A stretch of DNA of 10,136 nucleotides from Bacillota bacterium (GTDB taxonomy: Bacteria; Bacillota; Clostridia; Clostridiales; Caloramatoraceae). The translations under genes were made by a program, and so were the position numbers. The notes under the pieces are model-generated. The model ran no database searches and was not told the origin of the DNA. It saw only the letters and a list, made by a program, of their open reading frames with translations. The DNA is taken from NCBI GenBank assembly GCA_023389275.1, contig JAEWEN010000094.1, positions 1 to 10,136 on the forward strand, given 5' to 3'. The stretch's first letter is position 1; every line of letters starts with the position of its first letter. Positions 1 to 5,535 of this stretch are shown here, piece after piece.

Positions 1-350
1 CTCTTAATATCCCTATACTTTTCTACCGCTCTTAGTTCACCAAATAGTGCATTTGTAATACCATCCAAGTATGATTTAGGCTTTTCAAAAGTTTCTGATT
101 TACCCATTGGTACTTCATTTCCTGTGAAATCTTTATAAATCTTTCTAAACAATATATTATGTCTTCGTTCGTCATTTCTAATAGAACTTATTATTTCTTT
201 TTCGCTATTAGTTGGAGCTATACTAATTAAATAATCATAAAATAATTCATCCTCTCTTTCACCCTGAACAGCATCTTTTATACCTTCAAGGGCTTTGTTT
301 AATTGAGATTTGTTAATTATTTTATTATTTTCACTTGGTGATATAAACAT
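1..350 (-). CDS. Ferritin-like (rubrerythrin-type) di-iron protein, 3' end outside window
   Basis: The first 116 codons of a minus-strand gene run off the left edge. The ATG at 350-348 is preceded by AGGAG at 8-base spacing, which fixes the start. The protein has the helical pattern of a ferritin-like four-helix bundle: an acidic helix with Glu31/Glu33/Glu35, then Asp60-Glu61-Arg-Arg-His64, which fits the ExxH metal-ligand motif, then Glu105 in a further helix. Rubrerythrin-type proteins in anaerobes use such a site for iron binding or for reducing peroxide. The exact subfamily cannot be told because the C-terminal helices and any rubredoxin domain are missing. No signal peptide is seen, so it should be cytoplasmic or, in a spore former, spore-associated. 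The family call is fairly sure and the function is not. Confidence 0.75.
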   Translation of the reverse strand, partial: MFISPSENNKIINKSQLNKALEGIKDAVQGEREDELFYDYLISIAPTNSEKEIISSIRNDERRHNILFRKIYKDFTGNEVPMGKSETFEKPKSYLDGITNALFGELRAVEKYRDIK

Positions 351-383
351 TAAATATTCTCCTAAAATTATTACTTCCTTTTC

Positions 384-412
384 ATAATATTCATAATAAA
401 TAAATTTGTCCA
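384..412 (-). promoter_or_regulatory. Promoter of the ferritin-like gene
   Basis: On the minus strand a TGGACA -35 box (412-407) is followed after 17 bases by a TATTAT -10 box (389-384). This vegetative-type promoter lies about 35 bases upstream of the ATG at 350. Box matches and spacing are good, but AT-rich DNA gives chance matches. Confidence 0.55.
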
Positions 413-517
413 CTACATACATAGTTAATGAAGTTAATTTTTAGAAAATACTGCTATTCGATTAGGTGAAGTTATGTATTTATATCACATGCTTTATAGA
501 ACAAAGAATCATTTATA

Positions 518-831
518 TCAAATATCATTACTAGCAACTAAATCAATAAATAGATGCATAATAGGGCTAATCCACTTATTTTTATGGAGTATTTTTAACT
601 GTTGATTTGAAGTAATAAAATCAGGAAACTTCTTTTTTATATCAGTTGATACTACTAATGATAAAGAATACTCTCTAATAGGATATGATTTAATCAAACT
701 TAATGGTAAACCAATATCTTGATAAAATATACATAAGGTATTAAATTTTCTCCTGCTTTAGTTAATACCATTTTCCTTCCAATCTTTTCAAATAGTTGAA
801 TAGATAATTCTTTTTCTAAGAATCTATCACA
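518..831 (-). pseudogene. LysR-type transcriptional regulator remnant
   Basis: Two separated pieces of one gene are readable on the minus strand. The first (831 down to about 733) reads FLEKELSIQLFEKIGRK followed by MVLTKAGE, the end of a LysR helix-turn-helix and wing. The second (about 732 to the TGA at 518-520) is in another frame, reads GLPLSLIKSYPIREYSLSL and onwards, and ends with ISPIMHLFIDLV, which is like the C-terminal end of a LysR effector-binding domain. The N-terminal start and most of the middle are gone; about 100 codons remain of a usual 290-300. An internal deletion plus frameshift explains this best. The LysR match rests on the wing motif. The second piece alone would not be diagnostic. 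Confidence 0.6.
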
Positions 832-855
832 TATTTTTTAAATTTACATAATATG

Positions 856-884
856 TTGATGAAAATAGAGTTAACCTCTATAAA
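856..884 (+). promoter_or_regulatory. Promoter of the Cys-rich gene with inverted repeat in the spacer
   Basis: TTGATG (856-861) and TATAAA (879-884) are separated by 17 bases, and a start site near 891 would give a very short leader. The spacer holds a 6-base inverted repeat, ATAGAG at 865-870 and CTCTAT at 876-881 with 5 bases between, overlapping the -10 box. That position suits a repressor or a MerR-type regulator, but the repeat is short. Confidence 0.5.
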
Positions 885-909
885 TATATAATTAGGAGAT
901 GATATTTAG

Positions 910-1206
910 ATGTGTTGTTTTTTCAGATTTAGAAGATGTTGTAGAAATAGTAATTGGGGTTGTAATTCAAATAATAATGGCTGTGGTTGCAACTCAAATA
1001 ATAACTCAAATACTAGAAGATGTAGATGTCGTTGTAATAATAACTCAAATGGTAGCTGTAGCTCTAATAATAGTTCACATGGCTGTGGCTGCAATTCTAA
1101 TGGTCATGGTTCACATGGCAATGGAGGATGTAACTCTAATAGCAGTTCCTTTATTTGCGTATGTTCATGTAGAAGAAGAAATTCTAATGATTGGGACGAC
1201 TGCTAA
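910..1206 (+). CDS. Small cysteine-rich Asn/Ser/Gly repeat protein, function unknown
   Basis: This 98-residue protein has 18 cysteines, about 24 Asn and 18 Ser. It opens with MCCFFRFRRCC, continues with imperfect repeats of the kind GCGCNSN (about residues 24-30 and 58-64), has a central RRCRCRC (36-42) and a second Arg cluster near 88-90, and ends at DWDDC. Cysteines come as CC, CxC or CxCxC, as in metal-thiolate or cross-linked spore-surface proteins. The start is supported by AGGAG at 894-898, about 11 bases upstream. There is no signal peptide or membrane segment. Neighbours are a LysR remnant and a ferritin-like gene. Candidates are a spore coat or exosporium protein, a metallothionein-like metal buffer, or a modified-peptide precursor. 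No modifying enzyme lies adjacent, so the last is least supported. Confidence 0.75.
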   Translation: MCCFFRFRRCCRNSNWGCNSNNNGCGCNSNNNSNTRRCRCRCNNNSNGSCSSNNSSHGCGCNSNGHGSHGNGGCNSNSSSFICVCSCRRRNSNDWDDC

Positions 1207-1284
1207 AATTAAATCTTTTTCTTAAAATAAAAATAACAACAATAAATATAAACTGCATTTACTCAATTTTTATTTAAATATTTA

Positions 1285-1318
1285 AAAGGGAAGTTATATA
1301 AAGCTATAATTTCCCTTT
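1285..1318. terminator. Bidirectional terminator between the Cys-rich gene and the GNAT gene
   Basis: A 14-bp stem (AAAGGGAA 1285-1292, one G-U pair, TTATA, loop TAAAGC, then the matching arm to 1318) carries T-rich sequence on both sides. It sits about 80 bases after the Cys-rich stop and 35 bases after the convergent GNAT stop, and can serve both. Confidence 0.85.
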
Positions 1319-1352
1319 CTTTATATGGCTTAACTTAAATTAAACTTTTATT

Positions 1353-1817
1353 CTACTTAATTGATATACAAAAAACCTCAGTGTTTTTTCCTTTTTCATC
1401 ATATGTACTATAAACAAATTCAAAACCTAATTTTTTATAATAGTTAGAAGCATTTTCTGTTCTTAAATATAATGTTTCAAACCCTAATTCTCCAACAATT
1501 TCCTGTACTTTACTAATAAGCTTTTGTCCAACTCCTTTTCCTCTATAGTCTGGAGTAACATATAGTGAAGCTAACCAAGGTGTAAAATCTTTTTGAGTTT
1601 TTAAATCATTTTCAAAAATAGATACTGTTCCAATACATTTATTGTCTATTAAAGAAACAAATGTAATTGGAAAGTCCTTTTTATTTGTATTACTAAAATA
1701 CTCAATAACATTTTCTAAAGTCAATTTACTTCTTGATCCATGTACAAATTCATTATATATCCAATTTGAAACTATATTAATACTATCTGGACAATTACAT
1801 AAATAATCTATATACAA
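1353..1817 (-). CDS. GNAT-family N-acetyltransferase
   Basis: A 154-residue single-domain acetyltransferase, normal length for GNAT. Motif A, the acetyl-CoA pyrophosphate-binding loop, is visible as LYVTPDYRGKGVGQKLI (about residues 85-101). It is followed by the helix and strand of motif B with an Asn-Ala-Ser-x-Tyr-Tyr-Lys-Lys-Leu-Gly-Phe segment, the common site that closes over the substrate. The start is a TTG at 1817-1815. It is chosen because GGAGGGG lies 6 bases upstream, the sequence begins right there, and no better ATG exists. The substrate cannot be read; candidates include aminoglycosides, small amines or a protein N-terminus. It stands alone between terminators. Confidence 0.88.
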   Translation of the reverse strand: MYIDYLCNCPDSINIVSNWIYNEFVHGSRSKLTLENVIEYFSNTNKKDFPITFVSLIDNKCIGTVSIFENDLKTQKDFTPWLASLYVTPDYRGKGVGQKLISKVQEIVGELGFETLYLRTENASNYYKKLGFEFVYSTYDEKGKNTEVFCISIK

Positions 1818-1841
1818 TCAAATCCCCTCCATTATAAAAAA

Positions 1842-1871
1842 TTAAAAGCCAACAAATCCGCTGACTTTTAA
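1842..1871 (-). terminator. Terminator after the ATP-grasp gene
   Basis: TTAAAAG (1842-1848) pairs with CTTTTAA (1865-1871), with one mismatch and two further pairs above. On the minus strand it is followed by TTAATTTTTTAT. It lies between the ATP-grasp stop and the GNAT Shine-Dalgarno, about 85 bases past the former. Confidence 0.6.
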
Positions 1872-1957
1872 AGTATAAGTATATTATTAAACCAATCTAT
1901 TTATTTCTACTACAAAATACATTTACAAAAGATAATGAAATAATTAGACTCTAAAAA

Positions 1958-2782
1958 TTATGAATCTAAAGCCATGTTAAGCGATTTTTTCAAGGTCTCT
2001 ATAAAATTGTCACACTTTTCATCACTTAATTCTGAAAGAGAAAGATATGGATTTAAATCTTCTAATTCCACAAGTAATAATTCTCCATTTTCAGTTCTAC
2101 ATGCATCAACTCTTTGTATACCCCACTTTAAATTGTTCCATTCTATGAAACATTGGGCAAAGGCTAAGTCATTTTCTGTAGGAATATATTGTTTAAGCTC
2201 CCATCTTTTATTTTTATCAGGTGCATAAAGTGCATATTGAAATTGTTTATCAATAAAATAAAAAGATACCTCATACTTAAACTTTATTAAAGGCTGTATT
2301 AACATATTTTTACTATCTAAGTTAATTTGTTCAAACACCTGTTCTTTAGATAAAATTTTCATACCTATTGAATCCGCACCATCTTTAGGTTTTACAACAT
2401 AGGTTTCACAATCCGGTAATTTTTCAAATAAATTCAATGTATCAATAGTTGGAATCACAGGGAACTTATCATTTGTTAATTCTATAAGATATTCTTTTCC
2501 GTTCATATCTGCTTTACCATTAAATGAATTATAGGTTTTAATATTATTAGAAATAACTCTTTTACGAAATGCTTGATATTTTTCTTTAAAGTTAGCTACT
2601 GGACCTGCATTTCTAAACACTACTAAATCAAAATTTGTTTCAAAATGTTCAATATCCTCTGGATGACAAATAACTAACTTAAATTCTTCTCTTAATTTAG
2701 AAGTTAAGAATATATCTTCTTCGTAATAACGTCTTCCCTTTGCTTTATAATATAAGTCTGTTATGAATAATATTGTTTTCAT
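1958..2782 (-). CDS. ATP-grasp domain protein (peptide-ligase-like), substrate unknown
   Basis: This 274-residue protein has the layout of a RimK / D-Ala-D-Ala-ligase-like ATP-grasp enzyme. An N-terminal Rossmann-like part (residues 1-85) is followed by the ATP-binding half with VVKPKDGADSIGMK (129-142, catalytic-type Lys131 and a Gly-rich loop), and the hinge IQPLIKFKYEVSF (162-174) with Glu171. The C-terminal metal-binding core has RVDA (224-227) and VELEDLNPYLSL (238-249), where Glu239, Glu241 and Asn244 would hold Mg. Such enzymes join a carboxylate to an amine or thiol through an acyl-phosphate. The ATG at 2782 has GGGGGA about 10 bases upstream. No partner gene such as a peptide precursor, transporter or cell-wall enzyme adjoins it, so the product is not predictable. 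Family assignment is secure. Confidence 0.85.
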   Translation of the reverse strand: MKTILFITDLYYKAKGRRYYEEDIFLTSKLREEFKLVICHPEDIEHFETNFDLVVFRNAGPVANFKEKYQAFRKRVISNNIKTYNSFNGKADMNGKEYLIELTNDKFPVIPTIDTLNLFEKLPDCETYVVKPKDGADSIGMKILSKEQVFEQINLDSKNMLIQPLIKFKYEVSFYFIDKQFQYALYAPDKNKRWELKQYIPTENDLAFAQCFIEWNNLKWGIQRVDACRTENGELLLVELEDLNPYLSLSELSDEKCDNFIETLKKSLNMALDS

Positions 2783-2821
2783 AATATTCTTTCCCCCATT
2801 TAAGTAAGTTAAGTAATATTT

Positions 2822-2827
2822 ATTATA
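2822..2827 (-). promoter_or_regulatory. Probable -10 box of the ATP-grasp gene
   Basis: A perfect TATAAT on the minus strand lies 40 bases before the ATG at 2782. No convincing -35 box stands 17 bases upstream. The flank holds a small symmetric sequence, TATTTTGTAAAATA at 2831-2844, which might be an operator or chance. Confidence 0.35.
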
Positions 2828-2893
2828 ACTTATTTTGTAAAATATTCATAATTAATATAATACATAAAAATATTTACATGATTATATATAAAA

Positions 2894-2915
2894 AGCTAGG
2901 ACATTAGTCCTAGCT
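2894..2915 (-). terminator. Strong terminator of the small UGA-containing unit
   Basis: A perfect 9-bp stem, AGCTAGGAC (2894-2902) and GTCCTAGCT (2907-2915), has an ATTA loop. On the minus strand it is followed by TTTTTATATAT. It lies 22 bases past the stop of the short frame at 2938. Confidence 0.85.
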
Positions 2916-2937
2916 GTATATGCTTAATCTATTAGAT

Positions 2938-3099
2938 TTATCTAATATGATTTTCACTTTTAAATTTCTGCATAAATTCCTTAAGTTCTTTATTTGAACT
3001 TCTTTTTTCTCTTTCTAAATTTAAATCTAATATTGCCTTCCTAACACTTTCAGCAGTATTATTAGATTTTCAAACAAAATTTTCTATAATATCGACTCC
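2938..3099 (-). pseudogene. Short frame interrupted by TGA: decayed small gene or UGA-recoded peptide
   Basis: After AAGGAG (3101-3096) the minus strand reads IENFV, TGA (3072-3070), then KSNNTAESVRKAILDLNLER and on to FKSENHIR and a TAA at 2940-2938. The second part is a charged, helical, coding-like segment of about 43 residues that I do not recognise. No ATG, GTG or TTG stands between the RBS and the TGA. Only ATT (3090) or ATA (3087) has proper spacing. Promoter, RBS and terminator are intact, so the unit is probably transcribed. The simplest reading is a small gene that lost its start codon and acquired a nonsense codon, perhaps a former TGG. The alternatives are an RNA gene of roughly 215 bases or a recoded UGA. 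The frame is the same as that of the putative methyltransferase remnant upstream. Confidence 0.4.
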
Positions 3100-3234
3100 T
3101 TAAACTATTCTTTTAGTATTATACCATATATTTAAATATAAACCAAACTTTTTTCCCTTATACTGTTTTTGATTCATAATACATGTAGATATAGTTACCC
3201 CAATACCCGTTGGCTTTCCAAACTGTTTAGAAAC
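3100..3234 (-). pseudogene. Possible remnant of a SAM-dependent methyltransferase N-terminus
   Basis: Just downstream of the DUF5714 stop, after an in-frame TAG at 3237-3235, the minus strand reads VSKQFGKPTGIGVTISTCIM followed by NQKQYKGKKF, ending at TAA 3102-3100. Many class I SAM-dependent methyltransferases begin with a QFGKPxGxxG...IMN segment, and in my recollection such genes often sit beside DUF5714 genes. Nothing of the glycine-rich SAM-binding motif follows, so if the match is real this is a stump. The match is short and made from memory of family patterns. The stretch also overlaps the promoter at 3118-3146. Confidence 0.3.
3118..3146 (-). promoter_or_regulatory. Extended -10 promoter of the small unit
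   Basis: TTGGTT (3146-3141), a 17-base spacer and a perfect TATAAT (3123-3118) preceded by TGG form an extended -10 promoter on the minus strand. The start site would be near 3111, 10 bases before AAGGAG. It is among the best promoter matches in the window. Confidence 0.65.
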
Positions 3235-3267
3235 CTATTTTTTATGCTCATTAACTTCAACTCTAAC

Positions 3268-4050
3268 TTACTTATCAGCTAATTCTTTATAATATTTACA
3301 CCTATCTTTTCTGCAACCATGAGGGTGTCTTTGTGAGTCTCTACATACAATTTTATAATCATATTTAATACAAATACCTAAATACTTTTTAGCAAGTATA
3401 CAACTTGTTTTTAAAGCAGTATATATAAAGTTTTTACAACAACATGGTCCAGCTTCATTTGCAATAGACTCTATTATTTTAGAAACAACATGCATAGTTA
3501 TAGATGTTTCACGATTTTTAGGACAGGCCGCTCCTAAAATAACACTAAATGAAGCACCGATGGCAGGTGCTATACCACATACCCCTGTTAAGCCACAATA
3601 AGCACCAATAGCTTGTTTACGTGTACGATTTAAGGCTTCAACTATTTGCTCATTAGTTATTTTTATACTTCCATTATTTCTTATTGCAGCTAAAAATGAT
3701 CCTGCTGCAATCCAAGCATGCTCACATCCTAACATAGGAATAGATGTATTATTAATTATATTTTCAGCTATTTTTAAAGGATTTGTATCTTTAGATGAAT
3801 TTATTAAATATAGTATATTTTCAAAACACTTTTCTCCATGACAATTATCACAAACATAATGTCCTTTAGTGCAATATACATACCCTAATTCTACTTTATT
3901 ACAATGTATACACTTGAATTCTTGTCCTATTTTAAAATACTCTAGCTTTTCACCACATATTAAACAATTTTCACTATTTTCTTTATTGTACTGACCAGTA
4001 CTTACTGGTTCTCAGCAACTGCTATTTGATATATTTATTTTCTTTACCAA
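3268..4050 (-). CDS. DUF5714-family zinc-ribbon protein, probable selenoprotein (TGA at codon 13)
   Basis: The frame runs from TTG at 4050-4048, with GGGGGA 6 bases upstream, to the TAA at 3268, giving 260 residues with one in-frame TGA (4014-4012). The N-terminus reads MVKKINISNSSC, TGA, EPVSTGQY. Next comes a zinc-ribbon region: Cys29xxCys32, Cys47xxCys50, Cys60, Cys67xxCys70. The conserved DUF5714 core follows, with GCEHAWIAAG (108-117), GLTGVCGIAPAIGASFSVI, GPCCCKNF and a Cys-rich tail near HPHGCRKDRC. No ATG, GTG or TTG lies between the TGA and Met106 (3735), and that Met has no RBS and would discard the whole ribbon. The TGA is followed by a SECIS-like hairpin, and Cys-Sec is a known redox pair type. 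The family's function is unknown; the thiol-rich layout suggests metal, arsenic or redox chemistry. Alternatives are a recent nonsense mutation of a Cys codon or a sequencing error. Gene identity is firm; recoding is likely but unproven. Confidence 0.85.
3988..4014 (-). promoter_or_regulatory. Candidate SECIS element directly after in-frame UGA
   Basis: Reading the minus strand, UGA (4014-4012) is followed by 15 bases and then the tetraloop GGUC (3996-3993), closed by GUACU (4001-3997) and AGUAC (3992-3988). Bacterial SECIS hairpins start just after UGA and carry a G at the loop start; the E. coli fdhF loop also contains GGUC. The spacing is at the short edge of the usual range. A competing hairpin, ACCAGU/ACUGGU (4009-4004 with 3999-3994), overlaps it and lacks the loop G. 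Confidence 0.5.
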
Positions 4051-4084
4051 AGTAAATCCCCCATAAAAAGTCTAAAGTTAAAGT

Positions 4085-4119
4085 AATAGGAAGAAATTTT
4101 ATATAAACCTCTTCCTATT
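4085..4119 (-). terminator. Terminator-like hairpin between the 4131-4559 gene and DUF5714
   Basis: AATAGGAAGA (4085-4094) pairs perfectly with TCTTCCTATT (4110-4119) around a 15-base AT-rich loop. On the minus strand it is followed by ACTTTAACTTT, an interrupted T-run, so termination may be partial. No clear promoter lies between it and the DUF5714 start. Confidence 0.6.
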
Positions 4120-4130
4120 GCTCTTTTATA

Positions 4131-4559
4131 TTAATGATGATTTTTTTCCTCTGAATAAATCTTATATCCATTCATTATTTCATCAAACTCGTTAATTTTA
4201 TTATTTTCTTTTGAAAAAGCTTTTGCTATTTCATACTCATATTCACTAAATTCATTAATTAATTTAGATCCTGCTGCAAAAGGTATCACTATACCTTTTG
4301 TTTCAAAAAGTGTTAAAGGAACTTCATACTCTATTTCCTTATAGCATATTTTGGCTGACATAATATGCTCAATACTATATTTATTAAAAAAGTCATCCCA
4401 TACTGAATCTGATAACATATCATCTTCTACTCTTACCTTTTTATCAGTAAGCTTTAAAACAACGTTTTCATCTTCTTTTAAAGTAAATAAATCTTTTCCT
4501 AAGACCCATTCTTCTTTTTTAAAATTTGTAACTTTGCTTTTAAAGTATTCCATATCCAT
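4131..4559 (-). CDS. Hypothetical protein, 142 residues, charged and soluble
   Basis: I do not recognise this family. The start ATG at 4559 has AAAGGAG about 8 bases upstream; a second ATG two codons later is possible but less well placed. The protein is acidic and Lys-rich with mixed helix and strand, has one Cys (in KICYKE, about residue 72), and no signal peptide or membrane segment. A hydrophobic stretch, VPLTLFETKGIVIPFAAG (about 80-97), could be a core strand-turn-strand. The C-terminal third is helical and ends in KNHH. It lies 69 bases after sdpI on the same strand, so it may be read from the sdpR promoter as a third gene, although its own promoter cannot be excluded. A hairpin terminator follows. 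Confidence 0.75.
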   Translation of the reverse strand: MDMEYFKSKVTNFKKEEWVLGKDLFTLKEDENVVLKLTDKKVRVEDDMLSDSVWDDFFNKYSIEHIMSAKICYKEIEYEVPLTLFETKGIVIPFAAGSKLINEFSEYEYEIAKAFSKENNKINEFDEIMNGYKIYSEEKNHH

Positions 4560-4628
4560 TTGCTTTTCTCCTTTGATAAAACTAAATTTACTACTTTAAA
4601 CATAGCACCCATTTTGTTATAATGCTAG

Positions 4629-5228
4629 TTATTTTTTTACAATACGATATTTTTTATAATAAAATAATAACGAATACAAACTTGGAATAGCAACTATAAC
4701 TGAAATACTAATAAATACAACTTTATCAGTATTAAAGAAAAATGATAAAACAAACATTATAATAGATATAGGAACTGCTAAATATCCTACTAATTTGTTT
4801 CCTACTTTCCAAGTATCCTCATCTCTTATTGTCCATGGTAATCTAAGTCCTATATATCTGTTAAAAGGAATTTTAGGTGACAGATTACCATAAATCATTA
4901 AAAATCCTGATAATAATCCAACTGTTAATAAATCTTTAGTTCTAGGTGCTATCAACCCATCAACTGAAGATAAGATTTCAAATAAAGAAAAGATAATTAA
5001 TGTAAATATAGAAAGTCTACTTAATAGTCTCGCTGTCTTAACTTTAGGATTATCCTCTGATAGCTTTGTAATCTTAGGTATATTTACATCAAGTATAATT
5101 GCTGCAAATATGATCAGTGTAAATATTATAAAATACTTAAAATCTGTATTTGGAATAAAGTATCCTAAAGTTAGTATAGCTATAGATGTCAGTAATAATA
5201 TTATCCTTGTAAAATCAAACTTTTTCAT
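4629..5228 (-). CDS. sdpI: SdpI-family membrane immunity protein
   Basis: The 199-residue protein has six hydrophobic segments (about residues 8-24, 31-47, 71-87, 98-116, 147-166, 169-189). It carries the SdpI-family signature between segments 4 and 5: YGNLSPKIPFNRYIGLRLPW followed by TIRDEDTWKVGNKLVG (113-148). In Bacillus subtilis, SdpI protects against the cannibalism toxin SDP and also sequesters the repressor SdpR at the membrane. AAGGAGAT precedes the ATG, and the upstream sdpR ends 18 bases before it, so the two are one operon. No sdpA, sdpB or sdpC is present in the window. Here SdpI may guard against toxins of neighbours or act as a membrane sensor. Family assignment is secure; the role is by analogy. 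Confidence 0.9.
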   Translation of the reverse strand: MKKFDFTRIILLLTSIAILTLGYFIPNTDFKYFIIFTLIIFAAIILDVNIPKITKLSEDNPKVKTARLLSRLSIFTLIIFSLFEILSSVDGLIAPRTKDLLTVGLLSGFLMIYGNLSPKIPFNRYIGLRLPWTIRDEDTWKVGNKLVGYLAVPISIIMFVLSFFFNTDKVVFISISVIVAIPSLYSLLFYYKKYRIVKK

Positions 5229-5246
5229 AGTATCTCCTTTATTATT

Positions 5247-5504
5247 TTATTTGTTGAAAATATCTAAGAAGCTTCCAAGAACTTCTTGTATTACTGATGT
5301 ATTAATAGAATAAATAACAAATTGACCTTTTTTATTTGAACTAACAAGTTCTGCTTCTCTTAAAATATCCAAGTGCTTTGATATGGAAGGTTTAGACATA
5401 TTAAAATAGCTGGCTATCTCCCCTGCACTCATATCTTTTTTGTTAAGTAGCCTTAGTATTTCTCTTCTTGTTTTATCACCTAAAGCTTTAAATACTTTGC
5501 TCAT
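5247..5504 (-). CDS. sdpR: ArsR/SdpR-family winged-helix autorepressor
   Basis: An 85-residue ArsR-fold regulator with the typical opening KALGDKTRREILRLLNK and recognition helix SKPSISKHLDILREAELV (about residues 38-55). It has no Cys, so the metal-sensing ArsR sites are absent, which fits the SdpR subgroup. It precedes sdpI, and a perfect palindrome overlaps its transcription start, so it should repress its own operon. The ATG at 5504 is 17 bases from the nearest Shine-Dalgarno, AAGGAG (5527-5522), longer than usual. An in-frame TAA lies four codons upstream, so no ATG extension is possible. Translation may be weak, or an ATT at 5510-5508 may be used. Confidence 0.9.
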   Translation of the reverse strand: MSKVFKALGDKTRREILRLLNKKDMSAGEIASYFNMSKPSISKHLDILREAELVSSNKKGQFVIYSINTSVIQEVLGSFLDIFNK

Positions 5505-5535
5505 ATTAATATTTTAAAAAACTCCTTAATTTTCT

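Noticed and set aside
906..1094. Minus-strand Gln/Leu-rich frame
   Set aside because: Antisense shadow of the same repeats, with no RBS.
940..1150. Repeated DNA words such as AACTCAAATAATAA, considered as a CRISPR or tandem-repeat array
   Set aside because: The repeats are short, unevenly spaced and follow codon boundaries, so they reflect protein repeats.
899..1225. 108-residue hydrophobic frame overlapping the Cys-rich gene (ATG at 899)
   Set aside because: Its start lies inside the Shine-Dalgarno of the Cys-rich frame, and its repetitive Val/Ile/Met content is the out-of-frame reading of the Asn-Ser-Gly-Cys repeats.
1974..2228. Plus-strand frame opposite the ATP-grasp gene
   Set aside because: Antisense shadow without RBS or recognisable domain. 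The same holds for the plus-strand frames at 4351-4599, 5110-5313, 8382-8615 and 8745-8936.
3268..3735. Start of the DUF5714 gene at the internal Met (3735)
   Set aside because: No RBS precedes it and clear coding sequence with a zinc ribbon continues upstream in frame.
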